Assembly (NCBI GenBank): GCA_019752575.1
Contig: JAIELW010000013.1
Coordinates: 266,722 to 330,721 of the forward strand
DNA from: Xanthobacteraceae bacterium
GTDB lineage: Bacteria; Pseudomonadota; Alphaproteobacteria; Rhizobiales; Xanthobacteraceae
DNA: 64,000 nt
Reading direction: 5' to 3'
Numbering within the stretch: the first letter of the stretch is position 1; the number at the start of each line of letters is the position of its first letter. Below are positions 8,689-18,107 of this stretch, one piece after another. The position numbers and the translations under genes are program-made. The notes beneath the pieces are model-generated. The model worked only from the letters and a program-made list of their open reading frames with translations. It was not told the origin of the DNA and did no database searches.

Positions 8689-9905
8689 CGCACCGCCCCG
8701 AGCGCCGCCGCGATTTTTTTCACAAGCCCTGCCGCGACCGCTTCCTTCGTCTGCCTCGGCCAGGATTCGACATTGTCCTTCGTCACGATATGCACTTCGT
8801 TCGAGGCGCCGCCGAAGGTGGAGGTGCCGGCGGAGACGTCGTTGGCGACGATCCAGTCGCAGCCTTTCTTCATGAGCTTGGCGCGGGCATTGTCGATCAG
8901 TTTCTCGGTCTCGGCGGCGAAGCCGATTACAAGGCGCGGACGCAGGTTCGAATGGCGCGAGATCGTGGCTAAAATGTCCGGGTTTTCGGCAAAGATGAGC
9001 GAAGGAAGTTTGCCGTCCTGTTTTTTCATCTTCTGTGACGCTTCTTTTGCCACACGCCAATCTGCGACGGCGGCGGCGAAAATCGCGGCGTCCGCGGGCA
9101 GCGCGCCTTCGGAGGCGTTCAGCATTTGCTCTGCGGTCTCGACGTGAATGGTCTTCACGCCTGAAGGATCGGGAAGGGAGACCGGGCCCGACACGAGCAC
9201 GACTTCCGCGCCGGCTTGCGCCGCTATGCGCGCGAGCGCGTGACCTTGCTTGCCGGAGGAATGATTGGAGATGTAGCGCACCGGATCGATCGGCTCGCGC
9301 GTCGGGCCTGAAGTCACGAGGATCTTTTTCCCCGCGAGCGCATCGCGCGCGGGCAGCTCGAAAAGATTTTTCTCGATGGCCGCGACGATCGCAAGCGGCT
9401 CGCTCATGCGCCCCAATCCGCGCTCGCCGCTTTCGGCCATTTCGCCCGCTTCCGGGCCTACGAAGGCGACACCGTCGGCCTGCAGCCGCTCGAAATTTCT
9501 CCGCGTCGCCGGATTGCTCCACATCGCGGGGTTCATCGCGGGCACGAGCAGAATCCGCCGGTCGGTGGCGAGCAGCACGGTCGAGGCGAGATCGTCGGCA
9601 CGTCCGTGCACCAGCTTCGCCATCAGATCGGCGGTGGCGGGCGCCACGACCACGAGATCCGGCTCGCGTGCGAGCCGGATGTGGCCGATGTCGAATTCGG
9701 CGGAGAGATCGAAGAGTTCGGTGAAGGGCCGCTCGCCCGCGACTGCGCCGACCGCGAGCGGGGTCACGAATTCCTGTGCCGCGCGCGTCATGATCACGCG
9801 AACTTTCGCGCCGCGTTCGCGCAGGCGGCGGATCAGGTCGAGGCTTTTATAAGCCGCGATCCCGCCGGCGATGACGAGCAGAATTTTTTTGCCTTGCAGC
9901 GGCAT
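8685..9905 (-). CDS. coaBC: Bifunctional phosphopantothenoylcysteine decarboxylase/phosphopantothenate-cysteine ligase
   Basis: 406 aa, usual length. The N-terminal half is the FMN-dependent CoaC decarboxylase ([19 protein letters not shown] at the start, then VPAMNPAMW). The C-terminal half is CoaB ligase, beginning near residue 190 with [20 protein letters not shown] and SNHSSGKQG. It converts 4'-phosphopantothenate and cysteine to 4'-phosphopantetheine for CoA. The order ubiE-ubiB-coaBC-dut is widespread in alphaproteobacteria. The coaBC-dut overlap of 4 bp suggests translational coupling. Confidence 0.96.
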   Translation of the reverse strand: MPLQGKKILLVIAGGIAAYKSLDLIRRLRERGAKVRVIMTRAAQEFVTPLAVGAVAGERPFTELFDLSAEFDIGHIRLAREPDLVVVAPATADLMAKLVHGRADDLASTVLLATDRRILLVPAMNPAMWSNPATRRNFERLQADGVAFVGPEAGEMAESGERGLGRMSEPLAIVAAIEKNLFELPARDALAGKKILVTSGPTREPIDPVRYISNHSSGKQGHALARIAAQAGAEVVLVSGPVSLPDPSGVKTIHVETAEQMLNASEGALPADAAIFAAAVADWRVAKEASQKMKKQDGKLPSLIFAENPDILATISRHSNLRPRLVIGFAAETEKLIDNARAKLMKKGCDWIVANDVSAGTSTFGGASNEVHIVTKDNVESWPRQTKEAVAAGLVKKIAAALGAVR

Positions 9906-10028
9906 GACTTACGCGAAACCCCGGCCCGGCTTCGGAAACCGGTCCAATTATCAGAAACCGTCTGTATAATTGCACGAAGGGGCCAAGCTGCCAAATCGCC
10001 AGCGGAACAGCGTTAAAAAGAGTAGGGC

Positions 10029-11594
10029 CTAGCGAAAGAGCCAGATCGCGAACAGGCCCGCGATCGCCCAGAGTGCAAGCGTAGCCCAGCGCCAGTGTTT
10101 TGCTTCCGCGCGGCCGATGGCTTCGACGGTTTCAGGTGCCAGTACGAGACCCTCGCGCGTCTGCTCGTCGAAGCGCTCGAAGGCAGCCGACGCCCGTGTA
10201 ATTAATTGCGGCGCATCGCCCACCATGCGCGCAATCCCGCCCAGCTCGGTCGCGGCGTTTTCGATGCGGCCGATCGGGCCGAGATGCCGCTCGATCCATT
10301 CGCGCACCACGGGCTCTGCTGTGGTCCACATATCGAGTTGCGGGTCGAGCGTGCGCGCAACCCCTTCGACGACGACCATGGTCTTTTGCAGCAGCAAAAG
10401 TTCCGGCCGCGTGCGCATATCGAACAGCGAAGTGACTTCGAAAAGTAGCGTCAACAGTTTCGCCATCGAGATTTCATGCGCGGGCCGGTCGTGGATCGGC
10501 TCGCCGATCGCGCGGATCGCCTGCGCGAAGTCTTCGATAGAGTGATGCGCGGGTACGTAACCTGCTTCGAAATGAATCTCGGCGGTGCGATACCAGTTCT
10601 TGGTGATGAAGCCGTGGAGGATTTCCGCGAGGAAGCGCCGCTCTTTCAGACCGAGGCGGCCCATGATGCCGCAATCGACCGCGACCAGATTGCCTTGCGC
10701 ATCGACGAACAAATTTCCCGGATGCAGGTCCGCGTGAAAGAAGCCGTCGCGGATCGCCTGGCGGAGAAAACTCTGGATGATGACTTTGGAGAGCCGGATG
10801 AAGTCGTGACCGGCCGCGCGCAAGGCATCGCGGTCGTTCAGCGGAATGCCGTCGATCCAGTCGGTGGTGAGCACCAAGCGCGCGGTGTGCTCCCACTCGA
10901 CCTTCGGCACGCGGAAGTCGGGGTCGTCCCTCGTGTTTTCGGCAAGCTCGGAAAGTGCCGCCGCCTCGAGCCGCAGATCCATTTCCATGGTGACGGAGCG
11001 CGCAAGCGTCTCGACGGTGGCAACTAACCGTAAGCGCCGCGCTTCCGGGTCGCGTGCTTCGGCATTGCGCGCCGCGAAGAAGAAGGTTGCGAGATCGCGT
11101 CTAAAGCGCGCTTCGATGCCGGGACGCAGCACTTTGACTGCGACCGGAATTTTCTCGCCGTTTTTTAACAAGATTGCGCGATGCACCTGCGCGATCGAAG
11201 CGGCCGCGACCGGCGCGCCGAACGAGACGAAGAGTTCCGATACCGGCTTGCCGAGCGCGTCGGCGACAATTTTTTCCGCGATCTTCTGGTCGAAGGGCGC
11301 CATCTTGTCTTGCAGGGTCTCGAGATCGCGCGAAATCTGCGCGCCTACGACGTCCGGCCGGGTCGCAAGAAACTGCCCGAGCTTCACATAGGAAGGCCCG
11401 AGGCGCGTGAGCGCTTTCACGAGCCGCACCGCATTGGAGCCGGCGCCGCGGCGTTCGATCAGCCGCGCGATTTTCACGAGCGGCAAAGCCCCGGGCGGCA
11501 GCATCGCGGGATCGATCAGCGCGAGCACGCCTTCGCGCGCGAACACGAGACCAGCGCGGGCGAGACGGAAAAGATGCACGAGCGAGGAAAGCAA
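10029..11594 (-). CDS. ubiB: UbiB, ubiquinone biosynthesis kinase-like protein
   Basis: 521 aa. ADCK/ABC1 family: the KxGQ signature in SYVKLGQFLATRPD, the lysine strand PVAVKVLRPG, HADLHPGNLFV and the DCGIMGRL metal-binding region. A C-terminal hydrophobic segment (WATLALWAIAGLFAIWLF) ends the protein, the usual membrane anchor. UbiB is an ATPase required for accessory steps of ubiquinone synthesis, probably by handling lipid intermediates. It is 2 bp from ubiE and in the same direction. Confidence 0.95.
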   Translation of the reverse strand: MLSSLVHLFRLARAGLVFAREGVLALIDPAMLPPGALPLVKIARLIERRGAGSNAVRLVKALTRLGPSYVKLGQFLATRPDVVGAQISRDLETLQDKMAPFDQKIAEKIVADALGKPVSELFVSFGAPVAAASIAQVHRAILLKNGEKIPVAVKVLRPGIEARFRRDLATFFFAARNAEARDPEARRLRLVATVETLARSVTMEMDLRLEAAALSELAENTRDDPDFRVPKVEWEHTARLVLTTDWIDGIPLNDRDALRAAGHDFIRLSKVIIQSFLRQAIRDGFFHADLHPGNLFVDAQGNLVAVDCGIMGRLGLKERRFLAEILHGFITKNWYRTAEIHFEAGYVPAHHSIEDFAQAIRAIGEPIHDRPAHEISMAKLLTLLFEVTSLFDMRTRPELLLLQKTMVVVEGVARTLDPQLDMWTTAEPVVREWIERHLGPIGRIENAATELGGIARMVGDAPQLITRASAAFERFDEQTREGLVLAPETVEAIGRAEAKHWRWATLALWAIAGLFAIWLFR

Positions 11595-11596
11595 GT

Positions 11597-12358
11597 TCAG
11601 AGTTTCCAGCCGGAATGCAGCGCCACGACGCCGCCGCTCATCGGCGTGGCGGTAACGCGCGAGAAGCCGGCGTCGCGCATCAATTTCGAGAACGCCTCGC
11701 GGTCGGGGAATTTCCGGATCGATTCCACGAGATACTGGTAGGCCTCGCGGTCTCCGGTGACGAGCCGGCCGATCTCAGGAATCGCGCGGAAGGAATAAGC
11801 GTCATAGATTGCGTCCAGTCCCGGCAGATCGACCTGGCTGAATTCGAGACAGAAAAACTGCCCGCCGGTCTTGAGTACACGAAACATTTCTTTAAGCCCT
11901 ACCGGAATCCGCGGCACGTTTCGAATACCGAAGGCGATGGTGACGGCGTCAAAACTCTTGTCCGGAAACGCGAGCGCTTCTGCGTTCACTTCGGCAAAAC
12001 GCACCGCGTGACCGGTGCCACGCTGCTCTGCGCGCTTGCGCCCGACGGCGAGCATGTCGCCGTTGATGTCGGCGACGGTGACTTCAACACCGCTGCCGCC
12101 GGCGTCTACGATCCGGAATGCGATGTCGCCGGTGCCGCCCGCAACGTCGAGCACCGAGAATTTCTGCGCGTTTAGCGGCGGACGCAGCTTGGAAACGAGC
12201 GCATCCTTCCACGCGCGATGCATGCCCGCCGACATCAGGTCGTTCATGAGGTCGTAGCGGCCTGCGACCGAGTGAAACACGTCATCGACCATGCGCTGCT
12301 TTTCCGAAAGCGGCACGTCGCGGAAGCCGAAATGGGTCGAGTTCTCGTTGGTATTCAT
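11597..12358 (-). CDS. ubiE: Ubiquinone/menaquinone biosynthesis C-methyltransferase
   Basis: 253 aa from ATG 12358 ([15 protein letters not shown]); a longer frame to 12412 adds 18 non-conserved residues and is rejected. UbiE/COQ5 motifs are clear: [21 protein letters not shown], the SAM-binding [13 protein letters not shown], and FGIRNVPRI in the middle. It methylates the quinone ring at C2. It is divergent from mutM with an 86-bp shared upstream region and translationally adjacent to ubiB. Confidence 0.96.
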   Translation of the reverse strand: MNTNENSTHFGFRDVPLSEKQRMVDDVFHSVAGRYDLMNDLMSAGMHRAWKDALVSKLRPPLNAQKFSVLDVAGGTGDIAFRIVDAGGSGVEVTVADINGDMLAVGRKRAEQRGTGHAVRFAEVNAEALAFPDKSFDAVTIAFGIRNVPRIPVGLKEMFRVLKTGGQFFCLEFSQVDLPGLDAIYDAYSFRAIPEIGRLVTGDREAYQYLVESIRKFPDREAFSKLMRDAGFSRVTATPMSGGVVALHSGWKL

Positions 12359-12444
12359 CGTGTTCCCGGAATGCGGGCGACCATAGCGCGGGCCTTCCGC
12401 TTTCGCTATCACATGACAAAATCACGCGAAAACAGCGTTACCGG

Positions 12445-13326
12445 ATGCCCGAATTACCCGAAGTCGAAACCGTGCGCCGCGGGCTCGTGCCCGTGATGGA
12501 AGGCGCTGTGGTCGAGCGGCTGGAGGCGCGCCGCGCCGATCTGCGCTGGCCGCTGCCGGAGCGTTTCGCCGAGCGCATGAAAAGCAGGAAGATCGAGCGC
12601 CTTCGCCGCCGCGCGAAATATCTCTTGGCCGATCTCGCGGGCGGCGAAACCCTGATCATGCATCTCGGCATGTCGGGCTCGTTCCGGGTGTTGCTCGGCA
12701 ACGAGGAGACTTCGCCCGGCGAGTTCATGTATCCGCGGGCGAAAGCTTCGAACCACGACCACGTGGTCTTTCATATGCAGCCGCGCGCGACCGTGACCTT
12801 CAACGATCCGCGCCGCTTTGGCGCGATGTTAATCGGCGAAACCGCACGGCTTGACGAGCACGCACTGTTCAAAGGTCTTGGTCCCGAGCCTTTGAGTGAC
12901 GAACTGAATGTTGCCTATCTCGCCGATACCTGTGCCGGGAGAAAAACCAGCCTCAAGGCGGCCCTTCTGGATCAGCGCGTCGTGGCGGGCCTCGGCAATA
13001 TATATGTCTCGGAGGCGCTGCACCTCGCGCACCTCTCGCCAAAGAAAGCGGCGGGAATACTCGCTGACCGAAAGGGCGCACCGGCCGACGCCGCCAAACG
13101 TCTCGTACCCGCGATCAAGAAGGTCATTACCGCCGCAATCGAGGCCGGCGGCTCGTCGCTGCGCGATCATCGCAAGACCGACGGCGAACTCGGCATGTTC
13201 CAGCACCGCTTCCGGGTTTATGACCGCGACGGTGCGAAATGCCCGACCCGCGGCTGCAAGGGGAAGATCAGGGCCATCGTCCAGAACGCGCGCTCGACCT
13301 ATTATTGTCCGGCCTGTCAGCGCTGA
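12445..13326 (+). CDS. mutM: Formamidopyrimidine-DNA glycosylase (Fpg/MutM)
   Basis: 293 aa. Starts with the catalytic N-terminus [14 protein letters not shown], in which Pro2 forms the Schiff base and Glu3 assists. It carries the helix-two-turn-helix lysine region around [14 protein letters not shown] and ends in a four-cysteine zinc finger (CPTRGC...CPACQR). It excises 8-oxoguanine and formamidopyrimidines and then nicks the abasic site. Slightly longer than E. coli Fpg, mainly from inserted residues before the zinc finger, which is common in this order. Confidence 0.97.
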   Translation: MPELPEVETVRRGLVPVMEGAVVERLEARRADLRWPLPERFAERMKSRKIERLRRRAKYLLADLAGGETLIMHLGMSGSFRVLLGNEETSPGEFMYPRAKASNHDHVVFHMQPRATVTFNDPRRFGAMLIGETARLDEHALFKGLGPEPLSDELNVAYLADTCAGRKTSLKAALLDQRVVAGLGNIYVSEALHLAHLSPKKAAGILADRKGAPADAAKRLVPAIKKVITAAIEAGGSSLRDHRKTDGELGMFQHRFRVYDRDGAKCPTRGCKGKIRAIVQNARSTYYCPACQR

Positions 13327-13378
13327 GATTGCCGGGCCGCGTGGCCTTGGCTAGCTAAGAATAAGACGGAGAAACGCC

Positions 13379-14167
13379 ATGTCTGAACAAAGGACGGCTT
13401 ACGAAACGATCCTGGTCGAAACCAAAGGCCGCGTCGGCATCATTACGCTGAACCGCCCGAAGGCGCTGAATGCGCTGAACTCGCAGCTCTTCAAGGAGCT
13501 GAACGGCGTTCTCGATGGCTGGGAAACGGACGACAACATCGCCTGCGTGCTGCTCACAGGTTCGGAAAAAGCCTTCGCCGCCGGCGCCGACATCAAGGAG
13601 ATGGAGCCGCTCCAATATCCAAGTACCTATATTGACGACTTCATCACCCCCTGGGATCGGATGAGCCGTTTCAGGAAGCCGATGATCGCGGCGGTTGCGG
13701 GATACGCGCTCGGTGGCGGCTGCGAAATCGCGATGATGTGCGACATCGTCATCGCCGCCGACAACGCGCAGTTCGGCCAGCCCGAAATCAAGCTCGGAGT
13801 CATTCCGGGCGCCGGCGGCACGCAACGGCTTACCCGCGTGATCGGCAAAGCCAAAACCATGGAACTCGTCCTCACCGGCCGCATGATGGGCGCGGAAGAA
13901 GCCGAGCGCTCCGGCCTCGTCGCCCGCGTGGTGCCGCTCGCCGACTTGCAGAAGGAAGCGCTCAAGGTCGCGGAGGCAATTGCCGGCCTGTCGCTTGCGG
14001 CCGTGATGATCGCCAAGGAAAGCGTGAACCGCGCCTACGAGACGACGCTCGCCGAGGGCATCCGCTTCGAGCGGCGCGTATTCCAGTCGCTGTTTGGCAC
14101 CCACGACCAGAAGGAAGGCATGAACGCTTTCGTTTCGAAGCGGACGCCTGCCTTCAAACACCGGTAA
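13379..14167 (+). CDS. Enoyl-CoA hydratase
   Basis: 262 aa crotonase-fold protein. Oxyanion-hole and active-site segments [10 protein letters not shown] (about 67-76) and [13 protein letters not shown] (about 111-123) are seen, with the two catalytic glutamate regions ([19 protein letters not shown]). This fits short-chain enoyl-CoA hydratase of fatty-acid beta-oxidation. It lies 52 bp after mutM in the conserved mutM-echA-rpsT-dnaA order. ATG at 13379 is preceded by a GGAG-like Shine-Dalgarno. Substrate chain length cannot be read from the sequence. Confidence 0.93.
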   Translation: MSEQRTAYETILVETKGRVGIITLNRPKALNALNSQLFKELNGVLDGWETDDNIACVLLTGSEKAFAAGADIKEMEPLQYPSTYIDDFITPWDRMSRFRKPMIAAVAGYALGGGCEIAMMCDIVIAADNAQFGQPEIKLGVIPGAGGTQRLTRVIGKAKTMELVLTGRMMGAEEAERSGLVARVVPLADLQKEALKVAEAIAGLSLAAVMIAKESVNRAYETTLAEGIRFERRVFQSLFGTHDQKEGMNAFVSKRTPAFKHR

Positions 14168-14197
14168 AACATAGCGATTTTCGGCCCCATTCTTTGA

Positions 14198-14226
14198 TTG
14201 ACGAGGCTGGAAGGCCCGCCTATAGG
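14198..14226 (+). promoter_or_regulatory. Housekeeping-type promoter for rpsT
   Basis: TTGACG at 14198-14203 and TATAGG at 14221-14226, spaced exactly 17 bp, about 75 bp upstream of the rpsT start. This is the best sigma70-like match I noticed in the window, and expected for a highly expressed ribosomal protein gene. Confidence 0.65.
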
Positions 14227-14301
14227 AACGCGCGCCGAGGCTCACCGGATTTACGCCGCCGCTTCCGGCTATCGAACAACTAAACTTACGGTACAGGCTG
14301 C

Positions 14302-14565
14302 ATGGCCAATACGACTTCTGCGAAGAAAGCGTCGCGCAAAATCGCCCGCCGCACCACGATCAACGTCAATCGCCGCTCGCGCATGCGCTCGCTTGTGCGC
14401 AAGGTCGAGGAAGCGATCACTGGCGGCGACGCCAAGAAGGCGCGTGAGGCGCTGAAAGCGGCCGAACCCGCGATCGTGCGCGCCGCACAGACCGGCGTGA
14501 TCCATCGCAACACCGCGTCTCGCACCGTTTCGCGTCTCACCGCGCGCGTAAAGAAGCTCGGCTGA
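14302..14565 (+). CDS. rpsT: 30S ribosomal protein S20
   Basis: 87 aa, highly basic, with the S20 pattern of lysine/arginine-rich helices: [16 protein letters not shown] at the start, [19 protein letters not shown] at the end. It binds the 5' domain of 16S rRNA. It has its own promoter and a clear intrinsic terminator 35 bp downstream, so it is a single-gene unit. Confidence 0.97.
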   Translation: MANTTSAKKASRKIARRTTINVNRRSRMRSLVRKVEEAITGGDAKKAREALKAAEPAIVRAAQTGVIHRNTASRTVSRLTARVKKLG

Positions 14566-14599
14566 CGCGCCGCGCTGGAATAATTCGAAATTTTCGGGA

Positions 14600-14625
14600 A
14601 AGCTCGGCCTCGCGCCGGCTTTTTT
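14600..14625 (+). terminator. Intrinsic terminator of rpsT
   Basis: Stem AAGC(T)CGGC / GCCGGCTT with one bulged base, 5-nt loop, directly followed by a run of six T. It lies 35 bp after the rpsT stop. Confidence 0.8.
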
Positions 14626-15419
14626 GCGTTTCGGGTTTTATTTTCCCGGCCGAGGGAATTTTTCAGGCCGCTTGTGCGCAGGCTACATGAAACTGTTTGA
14701 ACGAAAATAGCAAAGAGTCACAAACTCTTGCCTAGTAAGACGCCGGGCGGAGTTGGAAATTGTGTTTTCGCGCGTGAGGCGGCTAAAGAAAATCGTTTCA
14801 TCGTTTCGTCGCCGAACCGTCATCCGCGGAACTTTGTCACAAACCGATTCTGCGTGAAGAGTCAGCGCGTTGCCCCCGCGCCTGCAACTGCAAACGAAGA
14901 GTTGCAGTGCGACGGTGCCGTAAAAGGCACCACACGCCGCGAAAAGTAGATTGCACACGGACAAAGCGCTGCTATCGTCCAATCGTCTTCCGGAATTTTC
15001 CGGCGGACATCAGCTTCAGGTTTCAGGCGTGGCGCACTCAAATTTTTGAGGCGGGGAGTTTTTGTCTCGAAATTCGCGGACATCGCGGGAATGCGGCGCA
15101 AAAAACCGGAGCGGACGTGACGGCGACGGCAGACAAAAGATACCCGGCGGTAACGCCGGAACAAAAACAACATAAATATGCAGCGCGGATTATCCGCGCG
15201 CCGAGCGGGGCGGCGATGAAACAAGAATTCGGGTTCTTTCGACATCAAATACTCTTCATTGGTTCCGAGGCTCCGTCATGCCGGAGCGTCCGATCGCGAT
15301 GTTTGCGACGAAACTGACGTCGCCGTTCTCGCGTAAAACCCAATCCTCAATTTCGGCAATGCATCTCGAGGCGCGCGAGCGCCGGAGGGGCTGCCGTCTC
15401 CAATAAAGTGGAGCGAAGC
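14626..15419. other. Long non-coding, structure-rich region upstream of dnaA
   Basis: About 790 bp without a credible gene; the small frames inside have no family resemblance and overlap on both strands. It holds several perfect inverted repeats: AAGAGT-5-ACTCTT (14713-14729), CTGCAACT-10-AGTTGCAG (14882-14907), GGTGCC-6-GGCACC (14914-14931), CTCAAA-2-TTTGAG (15037-15050) and GCGCGGAT-1-ATCCGCGC (15183-15199). GTCACAAAC occurs as a direct repeat (14717, 14836). Three GANTC sites fall at 14715, 14846 and 14859. I see no exact TTATCCACA DnaA box. It is likely the dnaA control region; an origin here is possible but not shown. Confidence 0.6.
15183..15199. promoter_or_regulatory. Palindrome with DnaA-box-like sequence upstream of dnaA
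   Basis: Perfect 8-bp arms GCGCGGAT and ATCCGCGC around one T. The plus strand reads TTATCCGCG at 15190-15198, 7 of 9 matches to TTATCCACA. It sits about 220 bp before the dnaA start, suited to autoregulation by DnaA or binding by another regulator. Confidence 0.4.
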
Positions 15420-16880
15420 ATGAACGTTCCTAAGAAAAATCCGGAAGCCGCCGCTGACGAGCGCGAAACGCCTGCCGCGCGCTGGGAGCGCATCCGCAAG
15501 AAGCTGCGCGCCGAGCTCGGCGAGGAAACCTATATGAGCTGGTTCGCGAGCCTGCAGCTCGTCGATTGCGACGGCCGTCTCTCCCGTCTCTCTGTGCCGA
15601 CCCGCTTCCTGAAGTCCTGGATCGAGGAACACCATTTCCAGCGCCTCAAGGACCACTGGCAGACCGAGCTTCCGGGCATCGAGAAGGTCGAACTGGTAGT
15701 GCGCACCGCGGTGATGCGTTCGCAGGTGGCGGGCGAGAAGGCGGAGGGCGTAGCGATCGCAAATCCGGAAGCCGACCGCTTCGGCAAGCGCGGCATCCTG
15801 CGCGCGACCGGCAACGTGCGCGCCGACGGCCCCGGCGGTTCGCCGCTCGATCCGCGTATGACGTTTACGACCTTCATCGTCGGCAAGCAGAACGGCCTGG
15901 CGCATGCCGCGGCGAAGCAGATTGTCGAGGCCGGCACCAATGCGAACGGCACGCCGCGCTTCAACCCGCTTTATGTTCACGCCTCGGTCGGCTTGGGCAA
16001 AACGCATCTCCTGCAAGCGATCGCACACGCTTACGACGCGCAAGGCAAGCGCGCGGTTTATCTCACTGCCGAGAAGTTCATGTATGGCTTCGTCGCGGCA
16101 CTGAAAAACCAGTCGGCGATTGCCTTCAAGGAAGCGCTGCGCGGCATCGACGCGCTGATCATCGACGATCTGCAGTTCTTGCAGGGCCGCGCGGTGCAGC
16201 AGGAGTTCTGCCACACGCTGAACGCGCTGACAGACGCCGGCCGCCAGGTCGTGGTCGCTGCCGACCGTCCGCCGGTAGAACTCGAGAACCTCGAAGACCG
16301 CGTGCGCTCGCGGCTCGGCGGCGGTCTTACCGTCGAAGTCGGCCCAATGGATGAGGAGCTTCGCCTGAACATTCTGATGGCACGCGCGGCACTCCTGAAG
16401 GCGGAGGATGCGCGCTTCGACGTGCCGATGCCCGTGCTCGCGCACATCGCGTCTCAGGTGACGCAGTCGGGCCGCGATCTCGAAGCCGCGGTCACGCGCC
16501 TCCTGCATCACAGCCAGTTCTACAAGAAGGCGGTCACCACCGAGCTTGCCGACGAAGTGATCCGCGATCTCGTGCGCCCGACCGATCCGCGCCGCATCCG
16601 CGTCGAGGATATTCTCCGGGTCGTCTCGAAGCATTACGGCGTGACCCGCGCCGATCTTCTGTCCTCGCGCCGCACCGCGAATGTGGTCCGTCCGCGCCAG
16701 ATCGCGATGTATCTCGCGAAAGTGCTGACCCTGCGCTCGCTCCCGGAAATCGGGCGCCGTTTCGGCGGCCGCGATCACACCACGGTGCTGCATGCGGTGC
16801 GCAAGATCGAAGGCCTCGTGCAGGGCGACAAGGCGCTGGCCGAGGAAATCGAGGTCCTGAAGCGGATGCTGATGGAATAG
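15420..16880 (+). CDS. dnaA: Chromosomal replication initiator protein DnaA
   Basis: 486 aa from the ATG at 15420, which has GGAG 6 nt upstream; the in-frame GTG at 15408 lacks a Shine-Dalgarno and is rejected. Domain I starts at about residue 15 ([24 protein letters not shown]). The AAA+ domain has Walker A GLGKT (about 191-195), Walker [10 protein letters not shown] and the sensor region; domain IV ends with the DnaA signature [14 protein letters not shown] (about 449-462). It unwinds the origin and loads helicase. It is followed by dnaN, recF and gyrB in the classical order. Confidence 0.98.
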   Translation: MNVPKKNPEAAADERETPAARWERIRKKLRAELGEETYMSWFASLQLVDCDGRLSRLSVPTRFLKSWIEEHHFQRLKDHWQTELPGIEKVELVVRTAVMRSQVAGEKAEGVAIANPEADRFGKRGILRATGNVRADGPGGSPLDPRMTFTTFIVGKQNGLAHAAAKQIVEAGTNANGTPRFNPLYVHASVGLGKTHLLQAIAHAYDAQGKRAVYLTAEKFMYGFVAALKNQSAIAFKEALRGIDALIIDDLQFLQGRAVQQEFCHTLNALTDAGRQVVVAADRPPVELENLEDRVRSRLGGGLTVEVGPMDEELRLNILMARAALLKAEDARFDVPMPVLAHIASQVTQSGRDLEAAVTRLLHHSQFYKKAVTTELADEVIRDLVRPTDPRRIRVEDILRVVSKHYGVTRADLLSSRRTANVVRPRQIAMYLAKVLTLRSLPEIGRRFGGRDHTTVLHAVRKIEGLVQGDKALAEEIEVLKRMLME

Positions 16881-16920
16881 GGCCCTTGCGCGCCTAGCGC
16901 AGAGCCTTAATGTGACATCC

Positions 16921-16964
16921 CCGGCGGCGTCCGGCGGCCTTTTTTAAGGCCAGCCCGCCGCCGG
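16921..16964. repeat. Nested inverted repeat between dnaA and dnaN
   Basis: Outer perfect arms CCGGCGGCG (16921-16929) and CGCCGCCGG (16956-16964) enclose an inner perfect hairpin GGCCTT-TTTT-AAGGCC (16936-16951). The T-run is in the loop, so it is not a standard intrinsic terminator. It may partly separate dnaA and dnaN transcription. Confidence 0.55.
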
Positions 16965-17000
16965 AATAGTCTCTAAACGGCGTATTCCGGATTTCTTTCC

Positions 17001-18107
17001 ATGAAGGTCACGATCGAACGCGCACAGCTCGCGAAATCTCTCGCCCACGTTCACCGCGTGGTCGAGCGCAGGAATACGATGCCGATTCTGTCGAACGTGC
17101 TTCTACGTGCCGGCAAGTCGAGCGTGGAACTGAAGGCGACCGATCTCGACATCGAAATCATCGAGACCGCGCCCGGCGACGGCAAGCAGACCGGCTCCAC
17201 GACCGTGCCGGCGCATATGTTCCACGACATCGTCCGCAAGCTCCCCGAAGGCGCGCAGATCGAGTTGCAGAGTGCCGCCGACGGCACGCAGTTGCAGGTG
17301 CGCGCGGGCCGCGCGCGCTTCTCCCTGCAGGCGCTTCCCGAAACCGACTTCCCTAATCTCGGCGCGGGCGACATGACGCACAGCTTCAACATCGCGTCGG
17401 GGGATTTAAAGCGGCTCATCGACCGCACGCAGTTTGCAATCTCGACCGAGGAGACGCGCTACTACCTGAACGGTATTTATCTGCACGCGGTCGACGACAA
17501 GCTGCGCGCGGTCGCAACCGACGGCCATCGCCTTGCGCAAGCCGAGATCAAAGCGCCGAAGGGCGCCAAGGGAATGCCTGGCATCATCGTGCCGCGCAAA
17601 ACCGTTGCCGAAGTGCAGCGCCTGATCGACGACGCCGGCGAAGAGGTGAAGGTCGAATTGTCCGCGACCAAGATCCGCTTCTCGCTCGGCAACGCGGTGC
17701 TGACCTCGAAACTGATCGACGGCACCTTCCCGGATTACGGGCGCGTGATTCCCGCAGCCAATGACAAGTCGCTCGTTGTCGACAAAAGCGAGTTCATGTC
17801 GGCGGTGGACCGCGTCTCCACGGTTTCGAGCGAACGCGGCCGCGCGGTAAAGCTCGCGCTCACCGACGGCAAGCTTACGCTTTCCGTCATCAATCCGGAT
17901 TCGGGCTCGGCCACGGAAGAACTCGAAGTCGAATACGGCTCGGAGGCGCTCGATATCGGTTTCAACGGCCGCTATCTCCTCGACATCCTTCAGCAGATCG
18001 AAGGTGAGAAGGCGCGCCTCAAGCTCGCCGATCCCGGCTCGCCGACGTTGCTCGAAGACATGGAAGCGGCCGGCGCGCTCTACGTGCTGATGCCGATGCG
18101 GGTGTGA
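17001..18107 (+). CDS. dnaN: DNA polymerase III beta subunit (sliding clamp)
   Basis: 368 aa, usual clamp length, three repeated clamp domains of about 120 residues. The start MKVTIERAQLAKSLAHVHRVVERRNTMPILSN is diagnostic up to its first 20 residues, and the C-terminus YVLMPMRV is the conserved end that lines the protein-binding pocket. It tethers polymerase III and MutS/MutL partners to DNA. The last codons overlap the GTG start of recF by 4 bp. Confidence 0.98.
   Translation: MKVTIERAQLAKSLAHVHRVVERRNTMPILSNVLLRAGKSSVELKATDLDIEIIETAPGDGKQTGSTTVPAHMFHDIVRKLPEGAQIELQSAADGTQLQVRAGRARFSLQALPETDFPNLGAGDMTHSFNIASGDLKRLIDRTQFAISTEETRYYLNGIYLHAVDDKLRAVATDGHRLAQAEIKAPKGAKGMPGIIVPRKTVAEVQRLIDDAGEEVKVELSATKIRFSLGNAVLTSKLIDGTFPDYGRVIPAANDKSLVVDKSEFMSAVDRVSTVSSERGRAVKLALTDGKLTLSVINPDSGSATEELEVEYGSEALDIGFNGRYLLDILQQIEGEKARLKLADPGSPTLLEDMEAAGALYVLMPMRV

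Noticed and set aside
8218..9522. 434-codon frame as one dUTPase with an N-terminal extension
   Set aside because: The upstream part lies over coaBC in another frame and is Arg-rich without motifs; dUTPase begins at 8688.
14728..14949. 73-codon frame between rpsT and dnaA as a small protein gene
   Set aside because: Starts with TTG, lacks a ribosome site and overlaps inverted repeats and other weak frames; no family resemblance.
14626..15419. Standard oriC with consensus DnaA boxes beside dnaA
   Set aside because: No exact TTATCCACA was found on either strand by eye, and in many Rhizobiales the origin is not next to dnaA. Kept only as a weak possibility.
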